A stretch of 64,000 nt of DNA from an uncultured Psychrobacter sp. GTDB taxonomy: Bacteria; Pseudomonadota; Gammaproteobacteria; Pseudomonadales; Moraxellaceae. Below, piece by piece: positions 27,474 through 36,014 of the stretch. Each line of letters starts with the position of its first letter. Within the stretch, counting starts at the first letter, position 1. Made by a program: the position numbers and the translations under genes. Where the stretch lies: the NCBI RefSeq assembly GCF_947500265.1, contig NZ_CANMRN010000002.1:186001-250000 (forward strand), in the 5' to 3' direction. The notes beneath the pieces are model-generated. The model ran no database searches. It saw nothing but the letters and a program-made list of their open reading frames with translations, and was not told the DNA's origin.

Positions 27474-28721
27474 TTAGTTAGAAAAACGCTGGGCACTAAA
27501 TGGTGCAAGATCGACCAATGTAGGCTTATCGTGAATCATCTCTTCAACCAGACGCCCTGTCATTGGACCTAAGGTAAAGCCTTGATGGCTGTGACCAAAT
27601 GCGAACCATAGTTTGTCATGCTTGTCAGCAGGACCGATGACTGGCTTCATATCAGGCATACAAGGACGTGAGCCTGCCCATGCTTCACTCTCAACTGCAT
27701 CTTCTAATGGCAAGATTTTTTTAGCAAGCTTCAATACGGTTTTTAACTGACCAAAGTTCTTTGGCGCATTCATCGTGGTCATCTCAGCACCAGTGGTGAT
27801 ACGGATACCCTGCTGCATCGGCCCCATCACAAAGCCTTTGTCCATATCAAACATACTATGATTGATGGTGTTCTTTTCTGTCACTTTGAAATGCTGATGA
27901 TAGCCGCGCATTGGGAATAGTGGCAAGTTATAGCCAAGGGGTCTGATCAAATCATTAGACCATGGGCCTGCTGCGATAACCAATTTGTCACTATAGTAGG
28001 TATCGTTATCCGTGATAACTTTCCAGCCTTCGCCATCTTGAACGATTTCTTTCACATCGCTTTCTTTGATCGTACCCTGCATATCTTGGAAGTTTTTTGC
28101 GTATGCTTTTACTAGCGAGCTTGGGTTTGATACTTGCCAAGAGTTTTTCCAATGAATTGCGCCAACGAAACCTTCAAAATTGGCACTAGGCTCCATTGCT
28201 TTGAGCTCTTCAAGGTTTAGTACGTTATGCTCAACACCTTGGTTACGCGCGTCGATGGCTGATACTTGCGCTTCTTTGAACGTTTCTTCCGAGCGATGCA
28301 ATTGCAACCAACCATCACGAGTAATGAGCTCATCAGCACCAGAAGCGCTAATCATGGTTTGGTGCTCACTAGTACAATGCTCAATCAACGTCTGCCACTC
28401 TGATTCGATTTTTTTGACTGAAGCAGGCGTAGAGTATTTCCAGTACTGAAGCAGGGCTTGGTGATAACGTAGAATTGCCGGAATACGATAGCGAATATCG
28501 GTACCTTGGTTTGGCAACACTCTGATCATTTCTGTCAGCTGACGAGGAAAAGGATGTGTATGAATGGCTTCGCGCTGAATCAATCCTGCATTGCCGTATG
28601 AGGTCTCTGACCCTGGCAACTTTTTGTCTAACAATAATACATTTGAGTTATTTTTTTGTAGATGCCACGCGATTGACGTGCCAACCATACCTGCACCGAT
28701 AACGATAACTTCGTAGCGCAT
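27474..28721 (-). CDS. DadA-type FAD-dependent amino acid oxidoreductase
   Basis: A 415-residue flavoprotein of the DAO family, resembling the D-amino acid dehydrogenase small subunit. The N-terminal Rossmann motif (VIVIGAGMVGTSIAWHL, residues about 5-21) is followed by SETSYGNAGLIQ, a typical DadA signature. Later come WQVSNPSSLVKAYAKNF, LVIAAGPWSNDLIRPLGYNLPLFPMRGYHQHF, and near the C-terminus LWFAFGHSHQGFTLGPMTGRLVEEM. It should oxidise an amino acid to an imino acid and pass electrons to the respiratory chain; the true substrate is open. It is upstream of and probably cotranscribed with the RidA-family gene. Confidence 0.9.
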   Translation of the reverse strand: MRYEVIVIGAGMVGTSIAWHLQKNNSNVLLLDKKLPGSETSYGNAGLIQREAIHTHPFPRQLTEMIRVLPNQGTDIRYRIPAILRYHQALLQYWKYSTPASVKKIESEWQTLIEHCTSEHQTMISASGADELITRDGWLQLHRSEETFKEAQVSAIDARNQGVEHNVLNLEELKAMEPSANFEGFVGAIHWKNSWQVSNPSSLVKAYAKNFQDMQGTIKESDVKEIVQDGEGWKVITDNDTYYSDKLVIAAGPWSNDLIRPLGYNLPLFPMRGYHQHFKVTEKNTINHSMFDMDKGFVMGPMQQGIRITTGAEMTTMNAPKNFGQLKTVLKLAKKILPLEDAVESEAWAGSRPCMPDMKPVIGPADKHDKLWFAFGHSHQGFTLGPMTGRLVEEMIHDKPTLVDLAPFSAQRFSN

Positions 28722-29064
28722 AACCTATCCTTTTCTTAGGGTGTTAATACAGAGTATCAAATATAAGGGTCTAACAGAATTAGGTGGTAATAGTAACGCA
28801 TTAGGATAAATTTGAAACCCTTATCTGAGAAATATTTTCGCGTCACATACTTTTGGTTATGGGGTTTTTGAGAAGGTATTTTTGATAGGAATAATACTGG
28901 CCTTGAGCAATAATCTAGCAACAATTTTAGTGAAAATAACGATAAGTTATCTAATGTTCTTGGTTATAAAAAGTTCAAGTATTCGAAAGCTCACTTATCT
29001 ATATTACTGAACGGTTTTATTAGCTTATGTTTAATTGATTGGATAATCAACTAAACATAGAATA
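28722..29064. other. Intergenic region upstream of the dadA-like gene
   Basis: 343 bp with no gene. It carries the minus-strand promoter region of the oxidoreductase. At 29026-29059, next to the helicase stop codon, is a 15-bp inverted repeat with a GGAT loop and one mismatch. It has no T run on the minus strand, so it is a 3-prime hairpin rather than a clear terminator. Confidence 0.5.
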
Positions 29065-31269
29065 TTACCACCAAATGGGATCATCGTCTTCTATCATGGT
29101 TCGCCTTGTCGTTTCAACCGTGACCTCATCCGCAGATAGCTCAGCGATAAAACGTGACGGCTTATCAAAATATCCAGAATAACTAGAAAAGTAATTTGGT
29201 GCTGTCAGATATAACTGCGTCTTCGCACGACTACAGGCAACATAAAACAGCTTACGCTCTTCTTCTAATGCTTCAAAGTCATCTAAAGAACGATGATGCG
29301 GCGTGATGCCATCTACCAATGAGTTAATAAACACTACTGGCCACTCAAGTCCCTTAGCACTATGAATAGTCGAGATAGTAACTTTGTCATTGCTACTGTC
29401 TTGTCCATTATCCAGATTACCCATGACAGCAACCGAATCATTAGGTGGGTCCAAAGCGAGATTTTCTAAAAAGCTATCAAGGCTTGTGTGCTCTGTCGCT
29501 AAGTTCTTTAGCACCCGAAAATCTTCGGTACGCTCACGCCAATTTTCTTCAATCAGCTTTAACACTGGAATATAAAACTCAAGAATATGTTCAATGGCTG
29601 TCTCGACCGATTCAGCTTGCTGTGCCTTGGTAAGCGCATGATATAGAGGCTCTAGCTGATCACTTTTTTTCGAAAATGGCGCTGCCAGTAAGGATTCAAA
29701 TGCATTATTGTCAGCAGTAATGGCTTGGGTTAAGCGCGTCGCCGTCACTGCACCCACCCCTTTGAACAAAGTTAAAATACGATACCAAGCAATCGTGTCA
29801 TTTGGGTTATAGAGTATTTTGACAAAGGCCAATACGTCTTTGATATGACGTCTTTCAATGAACTTGATACCGCCCACCACGATAAAGGGAATGTTGCGCG
29901 CCATAAACTCTAGCTGTACGTAATTGGACTGAAATGATGTACGGCATAATACCGCAAAGTCGTTGTAATCATACTCTGACTTTAGCGCGACAATCTTATC
30001 AGTGATATAGCCCGCTTCTTTTGGCTCATCACTGAGTCGTCGAAATACTGGCTTGTGTCCTTCTATCGGCGCATCAGAATGCAGCTGCTTTTGATAGCCT
30101 AGCGTGATTTGCGCGGACAACGCATTGATATAGTTTAAAACGGATGGCGAGCTGCGATAATTTTGCTCAAGCTTAATAAGTTTGGCATGAGGATAAGTCT
30201 CACCGAACAGCAGAATGTTTTCATAATTGGCACCGCGAAACGCGTAAATACTTTGATTGTCGTCACCGACTACCATCAGCGATACCGACTCAGGCTCACA
30301 TATTAAGTCGATTAGCTGCTTTTGCGGAATATTAGTGTCTTGATACTCATCAACCATAATGTAACGATACTGGCTTTGCAGTAGCTGTCGAAAAGTGTCA
30401 TTGGTTTTTAAATGACGTACGACTTGGCTAATTATGTCATCAAAATCATATAAGTGATTGGCGCGTTTATACTCATGGAAGTCAACTGCCAGCTGCTCGA
30501 TGATAGGAATGTGCACGGCAATATCTGGGTAGTTACTTTCGATTAAGTCGCGAATTTGTATACGTCTATTTCTAGACGTCGATATGATATTTTGCAGCGT
30601 TTTTTTGCGCGGAAAGGCTTGTGACTTGGTCTGATTAGGATACTTTTTTTCTTTATGCACCAAGTCGATAGCATCCTCACTATCGCCAGTATCCAGAATC
30701 GTAAATCGCGGATTGATACCGAGCAGCCCTGAATATTGTCGTAGCAACATATTACAAAAAGAGTGAAAAGTACCACTAGTGATGCTATTCAATGCCCTAT
30801 CGGTTGGCAGCTTATCCTCAGCCAGCTCTTCATCTGATAGTTCTTGATTTGAAAGACTGCTTGCCAGCAAAGATTTCGCTCGTTCCTTTATTTCATTTGC
30901 GGCTTTACGCGTAAAGGTCAGTAGCAAAATTTCTTTAGGCGACACCCCATTTTCCAATAGATAACTGGTCCGATAGGTGAGCGTTTTAGTCTTGCCCGAA
31001 CCAGCTCCAGCAATGACCAATACTTTGCCCTCGATCGTAGTCGCGGCCATTAGCTGATCGGAATTTAACTCACTGGCATAATCGACCTTTAACTCCAAAC
31101 CACTATCTAGCCTTTGCTTTAATAACTTGAGGTTTTTCGGCTCAGCAGTATCGATTAAATTTGCTTCTAACTTTTTAATAGCCTGCTCAAGTCGAGTCAG
31201 TTTAGGCTTCATCTCAAGGAAGTTCTGTGGGTATTTATAGTGGCGTGTGTCAAAAATCGAGGTTGTCAT
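29065..31269 (-). CDS. UvrD/Rep-family ATP-dependent DNA helicase
   Basis: A 734-residue superfamily 1 helicase. Motifs in order are Q-motif LNSDQLMAATTIEGKVLVIAGAG, Walker A GAGSGKTKTL (residues 88-97), LTFTRKAANEIKERA, Walker B VDEYQDTNIPQ, VGDDNQSIYAFRGAN, LEQNYRSSPSVL, and the C-terminal STIHSAKGLEWPVVF and EERKLFYVACSRAKTQLYL. It lacks the nuclease domain of RecB or AddA. An N-terminal stretch of about 65 residues precedes the first motif. It is not clearly UvrD or Rep themselves, but a further paralogue of the group. A role in DNA repair or replication restart is the family expectation. It is transcribed alone. Confidence 0.92.
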   Translation of the reverse strand: MTTSIFDTRHYKYPQNFLEMKPKLTRLEQAIKKLEANLIDTAEPKNLKLLKQRLDSGLELKVDYASELNSDQLMAATTIEGKVLVIAGAGSGKTKTLTYRTSYLLENGVSPKEILLLTFTRKAANEIKERAKSLLASSLSNQELSDEELAEDKLPTDRALNSITSGTFHSFCNMLLRQYSGLLGINPRFTILDTGDSEDAIDLVHKEKKYPNQTKSQAFPRKKTLQNIISTSRNRRIQIRDLIESNYPDIAVHIPIIEQLAVDFHEYKRANHLYDFDDIISQVVRHLKTNDTFRQLLQSQYRYIMVDEYQDTNIPQKQLIDLICEPESVSLMVVGDDNQSIYAFRGANYENILLFGETYPHAKLIKLEQNYRSSPSVLNYINALSAQITLGYQKQLHSDAPIEGHKPVFRRLSDEPKEAGYITDKIVALKSEYDYNDFAVLCRTSFQSNYVQLEFMARNIPFIVVGGIKFIERRHIKDVLAFVKILYNPNDTIAWYRILTLFKGVGAVTATRLTQAITADNNAFESLLAAPFSKKSDQLEPLYHALTKAQQAESVETAIEHILEFYIPVLKLIEENWRERTEDFRVLKNLATEHTSLDSFLENLALDPPNDSVAVMGNLDNGQDSSNDKVTISTIHSAKGLEWPVVFINSLVDGITPHHRSLDDFEALEEERKLFYVACSRAKTQLYLTAPNYFSSYSGYFDKPSRFIAELSADEVTVETTRRTMIEDDDPIWW

Positions 31270-31679
31270 TATCTAAAATTGCCTTACATTTTTATTTTGG
31301 CGATATTATCAGCGTATGTCTGACTGTTTATAGCTTTAGAATAAGTATGATTTGCTAAACCTAGCAGAATATAGGTGCTGAATTTACGTCAACTTTGAGT
31401 CCTTATCTATACGTGACAGTTTACCATATTAAAAAATAGGATTTATCAGCTCACATAAACTATGTGTCACTCGTATTGATTCGCCTTATTCATTTTTAAG
31501 CCTCTAATATGACCTGCTTTTATCGTAAAGATGCATATTGTCATTGGGTAAAAACCTGAGCATATACCGTAACAACCTCACCCCTATTCAGGTAAATTTG
31601 CTACAATGTGCCCAATTTTGATTTATCATTTAACCAAACTTTATACCAACTGATTTTATTAATACATTGAGAGAATGTT
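31270..31679. other. Intergenic region between divergent helicase and ychF
   Basis: 410 bp holding both promoters. TACAAT at 31602-31607 is a candidate -10 for ychF, without a recognisable -35. No gene or structured RNA seen. Confidence 0.45.
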
Positions 31680-32771
31680 ATGGGTTTTAATTGCGGCATC
31701 GTCGGCCTACCAAACGTGGGTAAATCCACCTTGTTTAATGCGTTGACCAAAGCGGGTATCGCCGCTGAAAACTTTCCATTTTGTACCAAAGATCCCAACA
31801 CGGGTATCGTGCCAGTACCAGACCCACGCCTAAAGCAACTGGCTGATATCGTCAATCCTGAACGCGTTCTACCAACGACCATGGAGTTTGTTGATATCGC
31901 AGGTTTGGTCGCAGGCGCGTCAAAAGGCGAAGGCATGGGCAACCAGTTCCTAGCTAATATTCGTGAGACTGATGCGATTGCTCACGTCGTGCGCTGTTTT
32001 GATGATGATAACGTCGTCCATGTTGATGGTCGCGTTAGTCCGATTGATGACATCGAAACCATCAACACTGAACTGGCACTTGCAGATTTAGAAGCTGTTG
32101 AGCGCGCAATCCACAACCAAACCAAAAAGGCTAAAGGTGGTGATAAGGACGCGCAAGCATTGCTTGATGTGTTCAAAAAAGTTGAACCATTGCTAGCAGA
32201 AGGCAAAGCGGCTCGTGCAGCTAACCTAGATGCTGATGAGAAAAAACTGATCAGAAGCTATGGTCTAATCACGCTAAAGCCAACCATGTATATCGCTAAC
32301 GTTTCTGAAGATGGTTTTGAAAACAACCCATACCTTGACGCTGTTCGTGATTATGCCACTGGTGAAGACTCTATCGTCATCGCCCTATGCAACCAGATCG
32401 AATCTGAAATCGCTCAGCTTGATGAAGACGATAAAAAAGACTTCCTAGCTGAAATGGACATGGAAGAAGCTGGTCTTGATCAAGTCATTCGCGGTGGCTA
32501 TGATTTACTTGATATGCAGACTTACTTTACCGCTGGCGTAAAAGAAGTACGTGCTTGGACTGTCGCTATTGGTGCGACAGCGCCGCAAGCAGCTGGCGTG
32601 ATTCATACTGATTTTGAGCGTGGTTTCATTCGCGCTGAAGTCATTGCGTATGATGACTTTATCGAATATAACGGTGAGAAAGGCGCTGCTGCTGCCGGTA
32701 AATCGCGTCTAGAAGGTAAAACTTACATCGTACAAGATGGCGACGTGATGCACTTTAGATTTAACGTGTAA
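31680..32771 (+). CDS. ychF: Redox-regulated ATPase YchF (Obg family)
   Basis: A 363-residue cytoplasmic P-loop protein, exactly the family length. The G1 motif [21 protein letters not shown] is at the N-terminus, followed by [20 protein letters not shown] (switch II/G3), [14 protein letters not shown], and a helical insert. The usual G4 is altered, so ATP rather than GTP is preferred in this family. The C-terminal TGS-like domain ([32 protein letters not shown], ending [10 protein letters not shown]) is present. YchF binds ribosomes and has been linked to oxidative stress control. It is a single gene with a terminator. Confidence 0.97.
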   Translation: MGFNCGIVGLPNVGKSTLFNALTKAGIAAENFPFCTKDPNTGIVPVPDPRLKQLADIVNPERVLPTTMEFVDIAGLVAGASKGEGMGNQFLANIRETDAIAHVVRCFDDDNVVHVDGRVSPIDDIETINTELALADLEAVERAIHNQTKKAKGGDKDAQALLDVFKKVEPLLAEGKAARAANLDADEKKLIRSYGLITLKPTMYIANVSEDGFENNPYLDAVRDYATGEDSIVIALCNQIESEIAQLDEDDKKDFLAEMDMEEAGLDQVIRGGYDLLDMQTYFTAGVKEVRAWTVAIGATAPQAAGVIHTDFERGFIRAEVIAYDDFIEYNGEKGAAAAGKSRLEGKTYIVQDGDVMHFRFNV

Positions 32772-32803
32772 CTTTAAATAGTATAGCTTGTCTAAAGTTA
32801 ATT

Positions 32804-32840
32804 AGCCGATGTTGGATCTTCTCCATCATCGGCTTTATTT
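32804..32840 (+). terminator. Terminator after ychF
   Basis: AGCCGATG (32804-32811) pairs with CATCGGCT (32827-32834), followed by a T-rich tail. Confidence 0.8.
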
Positions 32841-32850
32841 TATATATTAA

Positions 32851-32867
32851 ATGTTATATTATAACAT
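32851..32867. promoter_or_regulatory. Zur-like operator palindrome
   Basis: A perfect 8-1-8 palindrome, ATGTTATATTATAACAT. It matches the core of the gammaproteobacterial Zur consensus as I recall it (TGTTATANTATAACA), and ends 33 bp before the GTG start of the histidine-rich lipoprotein gene, where it could overlap the promoter. Zinc-loaded Zur would repress, so the gene would be on in zinc shortage. The match is seen; binding is inferred. Confidence 0.75.
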
Positions 32868-32900
32868 ATCTTTATTTTGCTTATTTAAGGATTTATAACT

Positions 32901-33530
32901 GTGACTAATTATTTTTCTTTTTCTAAACTTGCAGGTATTACTATATTAGGTAGTGTGATGGCAGGCTCTCTATTGGGCTGTCAGCCAAACAGCGATACCG
33001 ATGCAGTGGTATCTGAAAAAGCGCCAATAGATAATCATGCCAAGCATGAACAAGGTCATGAGATGCATGACGATAAAGAGCATGAAGATCACGGCCACGA
33101 AGAACATAGTGATATGGAACACGATCATGAAGGGCTTAATCATGAAGGGCCTAATCATGAAGGACACGATCATGAGAGTCATAGCCACGAAGAACATGCG
33201 CACGCAGGTCACGATCATGCAGCTCATGCCAGCAGCAGCACTCCTTTCTCTTGTGAGCCTGCTGCTACTATCGGCGTTTCTTATCATAGCGACAGTACAC
33301 CGCAGACAGCGCATTTGCTCATCGATGGTATCGAATACGATTTGACAGCTACTGCTAATAGTGAAACTGATGCTGATAAGGGCATCTATACCAGCGATAT
33401 TGGATTAGACGATACCCACGGCATCATATGGCAAGTAAATGGAGACAAGGCCACATTGCTCAATAAGACACTGGACAGCGATGTAGCTATCGACAAAGAA
33501 GACGTAATTTTTAACTGTCAAAAGTCTTAA
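32901..33530 (+). CDS. Histidine-rich lipoprotein with MliC-like C-terminal domain
   Basis: A 209-residue envelope protein. A signal sequence ends in the lipobox LLGC with the lipidated Cys at residue 27. Residues 46-109 contain 21 histidines among Asp, Glu and Gly, a likely metal-binding region. Residues about 116-206 fit the MliC lysozyme-inhibitor pattern: FSCEP, then HLLIDGIEYDLTA, KGIYTS, IIWQVNGDKATLLN, and Cys206, which could pair with Cys118. MliC proteins inhibit C-type lysozyme. The start is GTG at 32901, with AAGGA nine bases before it. The Zur-like box upstream and the histidines together point to zinc. A zinc-scavenging lipoprotein with a divergent MliC fold is an alternative to an active inhibitor. 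Confidence 0.85.
   Translation: MTNYFSFSKLAGITILGSVMAGSLLGCQPNSDTDAVVSEKAPIDNHAKHEQGHEMHDDKEHEDHGHEEHSDMEHDHEGLNHEGPNHEGHDHESHSHEEHAHAGHDHAAHASSSTPFSCEPAATIGVSYHSDSTPQTAHLLIDGIEYDLTATANSETDADKGIYTSDIGLDDTHGIIWQVNGDKATLLNKTLDSDVAIDKEDVIFNCQKS
33126..33185 (+). repeat. 15-bp tandem repeat coding for the His-rich segment
   Basis: Three to four units of 15 bp (33126-33140, 33141-33155, 33156-33170, then a decayed fourth) encode HEGLN, HEGPN and HEGHD. The first two units differ at one base. This looks like recent expansion of the metal-binding region. Confidence 0.8.
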
Positions 33531-33742
33531 TATAGTCGATTCAATATAATTTGGATACAAGCAAAGCGAGTGAAGTTACTACCAGTAGTAGGCTAAGCGA
33601 AACTGGCACTGCATCCGATTTATAGGGCATTAACTCTAGTCAAATAAGTCTAAAACGGGTACAAGGCAGCCGACTGCAGATTATACAAATAGTACCTCTA
33701 AGGAGGGTAACATCGTAGCCGTTTAGTAGTTCTCTGACTATA
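33531..33742. repeat. MITE-like intergenic element
   Basis: About 212 bp bounded by perfect 7-bp inverted ends, TATAGTC at 33531-33537 and GACTATA at 33736-33742. It begins directly after the stop codon of the lipoprotein gene. There is no coding capacity. TA at each outer edge would fit a TA target duplication, as for IS630/Tc1-type MITEs. I believe similar TATAGTC-ended sequences recur in Psychrobacter genomes, but only one copy is in this window. Confidence 0.6.
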
Positions 33743-33794
33743 CAGCTGTACCAAGGGCTCTATTTTGCTATGCTAGAGGCTCCCTTGGTTCCGG

Positions 33795-35219
33795 ATGTTT
33801 AATATGCTAAGTACTCCAACCTCTTCGTCGTCCCCTACCGCACAATGGTCACATCTCCTCAACTCACAGCGTCTTGGTGCTTTCAAAAAATTTAACGCCA
33901 ATACCAGTACTCGCTCTCAGTTTCATAAAGACTATGACAGACTGGTATTTTCTCACTCTTTTCGCCAGTTAAATCAGAAAACCCAAGTCCATCCATTGAC
34001 CAATCAGCTTGGTATTCATACGCGCCTGACTCACTCGCTAGAAGTGTCTTCTATTGGTCGCTCTTTGGGAATGATGGCCGCCGAAAAAATTCATGACGCA
34101 TTAGGTAGCGGCCTACCAGCAGGAGTCTCACCAGCAGATGTCGGCGTGATTGTACAAGCGGCTTGTCTCGCTCATGACATTGGCAATCCACCTTTTGGCC
34201 ACGCTGGAGAGTATGCGATTCGTGATTGGTTTAGGCAGCCTGAACCGCAAGCGATTTTGCAAAATTTAAGCAGCAACGAGCGATTAGACTTACTGGCATA
34301 CGAGGGTAATGCTCAAGGGTTTCGCCTATTGGCACGTAATGAGCATCATCCTGACAAGGGTGGTATGCGGCTCACCTGTGCCACGCTGGGCGCCTTTATG
34401 AAATATCCGTGGTTGGCGACTCACAGCAACGATGTCAATAACAACCATTATAATGTGCAGAAATTTGGCTGCTTTTATAGCGAAGCGTCTCAACTAGAAG
34501 AGTTAGCGGCATGTTTGCACTTACCACGCTCAGAGCAACACGATGGCTTTGCGCGCCATCCATTGGCTTACCTGCTAGAAGCAGCAGATGACATCTGTTA
34601 TGCGCTAATCGATTTAGAAGATGGCATCAATCTGAATATGCTAACCTATAGCGAAGTGGCTACGATATTTTATGAGCTGATTGGTGAACGTCCAAGCAGC
34701 GTAAACTTGCCAGCGCATATGTCTGTCAGACAAAGCCTAGCCTCCCTGCGGGCACGAGCCATGATGCGTTTGGTCAATACCGTCACCGATGCTTTTGTAG
34801 CCAATAGTGATGCATTGCTAACTGGAACGCTGCAAGGCAGCCTATTTGCCCATTGCGATACCAGTGTGCAGAATGGTATCAATCAAGCTAAGCAGCTGGC
34901 ACGCGAAAAAATATTTAACCATCCGAGCAAAGTAAGAATGGAGCTGATGGCCAATCAGTGCTTACATAGCCTATTGAATGCCTTTATGCCACTCGCTTGG
35001 ACAGGGTCTCAATCTGCTACTATGCAGCCGCCGATGTCTTTTGAGCAGCAACGTCTGTTAAGATTACTACAGCCTCATCTTGACGAACATCGCCGCATCT
35101 TGTCTGACGATATCTATCATAATGTCTTAAATATTTTGGATTTTATTACAGGTATGAATGACCATGAAGCTTATCGACTGGCGCAAGAATTGCAAGGCCA
35201 TTGGGGCACAGTGGTTTAA
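33795..35219 (+). CDS. dgt: dGTPase-family deoxynucleotide triphosphohydrolase
   Basis: A 474-residue HD-domain enzyme that splits dNTPs, typically dGTP, into the nucleoside and triphosphate. The HD signature is complete: THSLEVSSIGRSLG, CLAHDIGNPPFGHAGEYAI, LAYEGNAQGFRLLARNE, and YLLEAADDICYALIDLEDGIN. The start segment FNANTSTRSQFHKDYDRLVFSHSFRQLNQKTQVHPL is also typical. ATG at 33795 and ATG at 33804 are both possible; neither has a strong ribosome site. The MITE-like element and a hairpin (CCAAGGG with CCCTTGG, 33751-33787) lie just upstream. It may be a dGTPase-like paralogue with other dNTP preference. Confidence 0.93.
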   Translation: MFNMLSTPTSSSSPTAQWSHLLNSQRLGAFKKFNANTSTRSQFHKDYDRLVFSHSFRQLNQKTQVHPLTNQLGIHTRLTHSLEVSSIGRSLGMMAAEKIHDALGSGLPAGVSPADVGVIVQAACLAHDIGNPPFGHAGEYAIRDWFRQPEPQAILQNLSSNERLDLLAYEGNAQGFRLLARNEHHPDKGGMRLTCATLGAFMKYPWLATHSNDVNNNHYNVQKFGCFYSEASQLEELAACLHLPRSEQHDGFARHPLAYLLEAADDICYALIDLEDGINLNMLTYSEVATIFYELIGERPSSVNLPAHMSVRQSLASLRARAMMRLVNTVTDAFVANSDALLTGTLQGSLFAHCDTSVQNGINQAKQLAREKIFNHPSKVRMELMANQCLHSLLNAFMPLAWTGSQSATMQPPMSFEQQRLLRLLQPHLDEHRRILSDDIYHNVLNILDFITGMNDHEAYRLAQELQGHWGTVV

Positions 35220-35323
35220 AAGACCAATGCAGGTTTAGTAAATTAACACGAATGGCGTATTTCAGTCGTATTTATACGTTGAAATGAGTATGATAAACAC
35301 CTACCGGACAATTTTGAAATATT

Positions 35324-36004
35324 ATGAGCAGTCGCGAACAAAAGAAACTTCAAACTCGGCACGCCTTTTTTAATGCTGTGCTCGATTTATGTATGACAGG
35401 GCAATCTTTTAGCTCTATCAGTCTCAGACAAGTAACACGCGAGGTTGGCGTTGTGCCGACGGCGTTTTATCGCCATTTTGATGATATGGAGTCACTCGGG
35501 CGCGCTTTGGTCATTGAGGAATTGGGCGGTACGTTGGCCACGTTAAGTGATAGCCTGCAGATTGGGCGCAAACGTAGCTTCGATCGTCAAATCGCAAAAA
35601 GTATTCAGCTATTCTTGTATATGGTCAGCGATCAGCCTTACTACTGGCAGTTCTTGGTCAGTGAGCGTTATGGTGGATCAGAAGCAGTACGCAAAGCCAT
35701 CAATGAGTTGATTAAGATACATGCTCAAGGGTTGGCCGACGACTTAGCGTTGCAGCCAGCGTTTACCCATATCAATGCTTATGACCGTCGCCTATTGGCG
35801 GAGGCTGGCGTGAATATGTTCTTCTCTTGGATTATTGATTGGCTAGAGCTGACTTACACGGAAGATCACGATGATGAAATTGATCTAAACGAAATCGAAG
35901 AGAACAAGCAGCTAATGCTACATAACTGTACTCGTCAAGCACAAATGCTTTTTTACGGAGCATATAATTGGAAGTCTAGTGAAGAAACACGCCTCAAAGA
36001 CTAA
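35324..36004 (+). CDS. TetR-family regulator, FabR-like
   Basis: A 226-residue TetR-type repressor. The DNA-binding domain at about residues 8-55 (QKKLQTRHAFFNAVLDLCMTG, SLRQVTREVGVVPTAFYRHFDDMESLG) closely follows the FabR pattern, a regulator of unsaturated fatty acid synthesis. The C-terminal part has MVSDQPYYWQFLVSERYGG and an acidic stretch near residue 190. A role in membrane lipid control is plausible, but no fatty acid gene lies beside it. It is transcribed alone toward the convergent gspK gene. Confidence 0.85.
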   Translation: MSSREQKKLQTRHAFFNAVLDLCMTGQSFSSISLRQVTREVGVVPTAFYRHFDDMESLGRALVIEELGGTLATLSDSLQIGRKRSFDRQIAKSIQLFLYMVSDQPYYWQFLVSERYGGSEAVRKAINELIKIHAQGLADDLALQPAFTHINAYDRRLLAEAGVNMFFSWIIDWLELTYTEDHDDEIDLNEIEENKQLMLHNCTRQAQMLFYGAYNWKSSEETRLKD

Positions 36005-36014
36005 ATACCATCTG

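Noticed and set aside
33531..33742. Structured RNA or riboswitch between the lipoprotein and dgt genes
   Set aside because: The matching inverted ends and the lack of an expression platform fit a small mobile element better.
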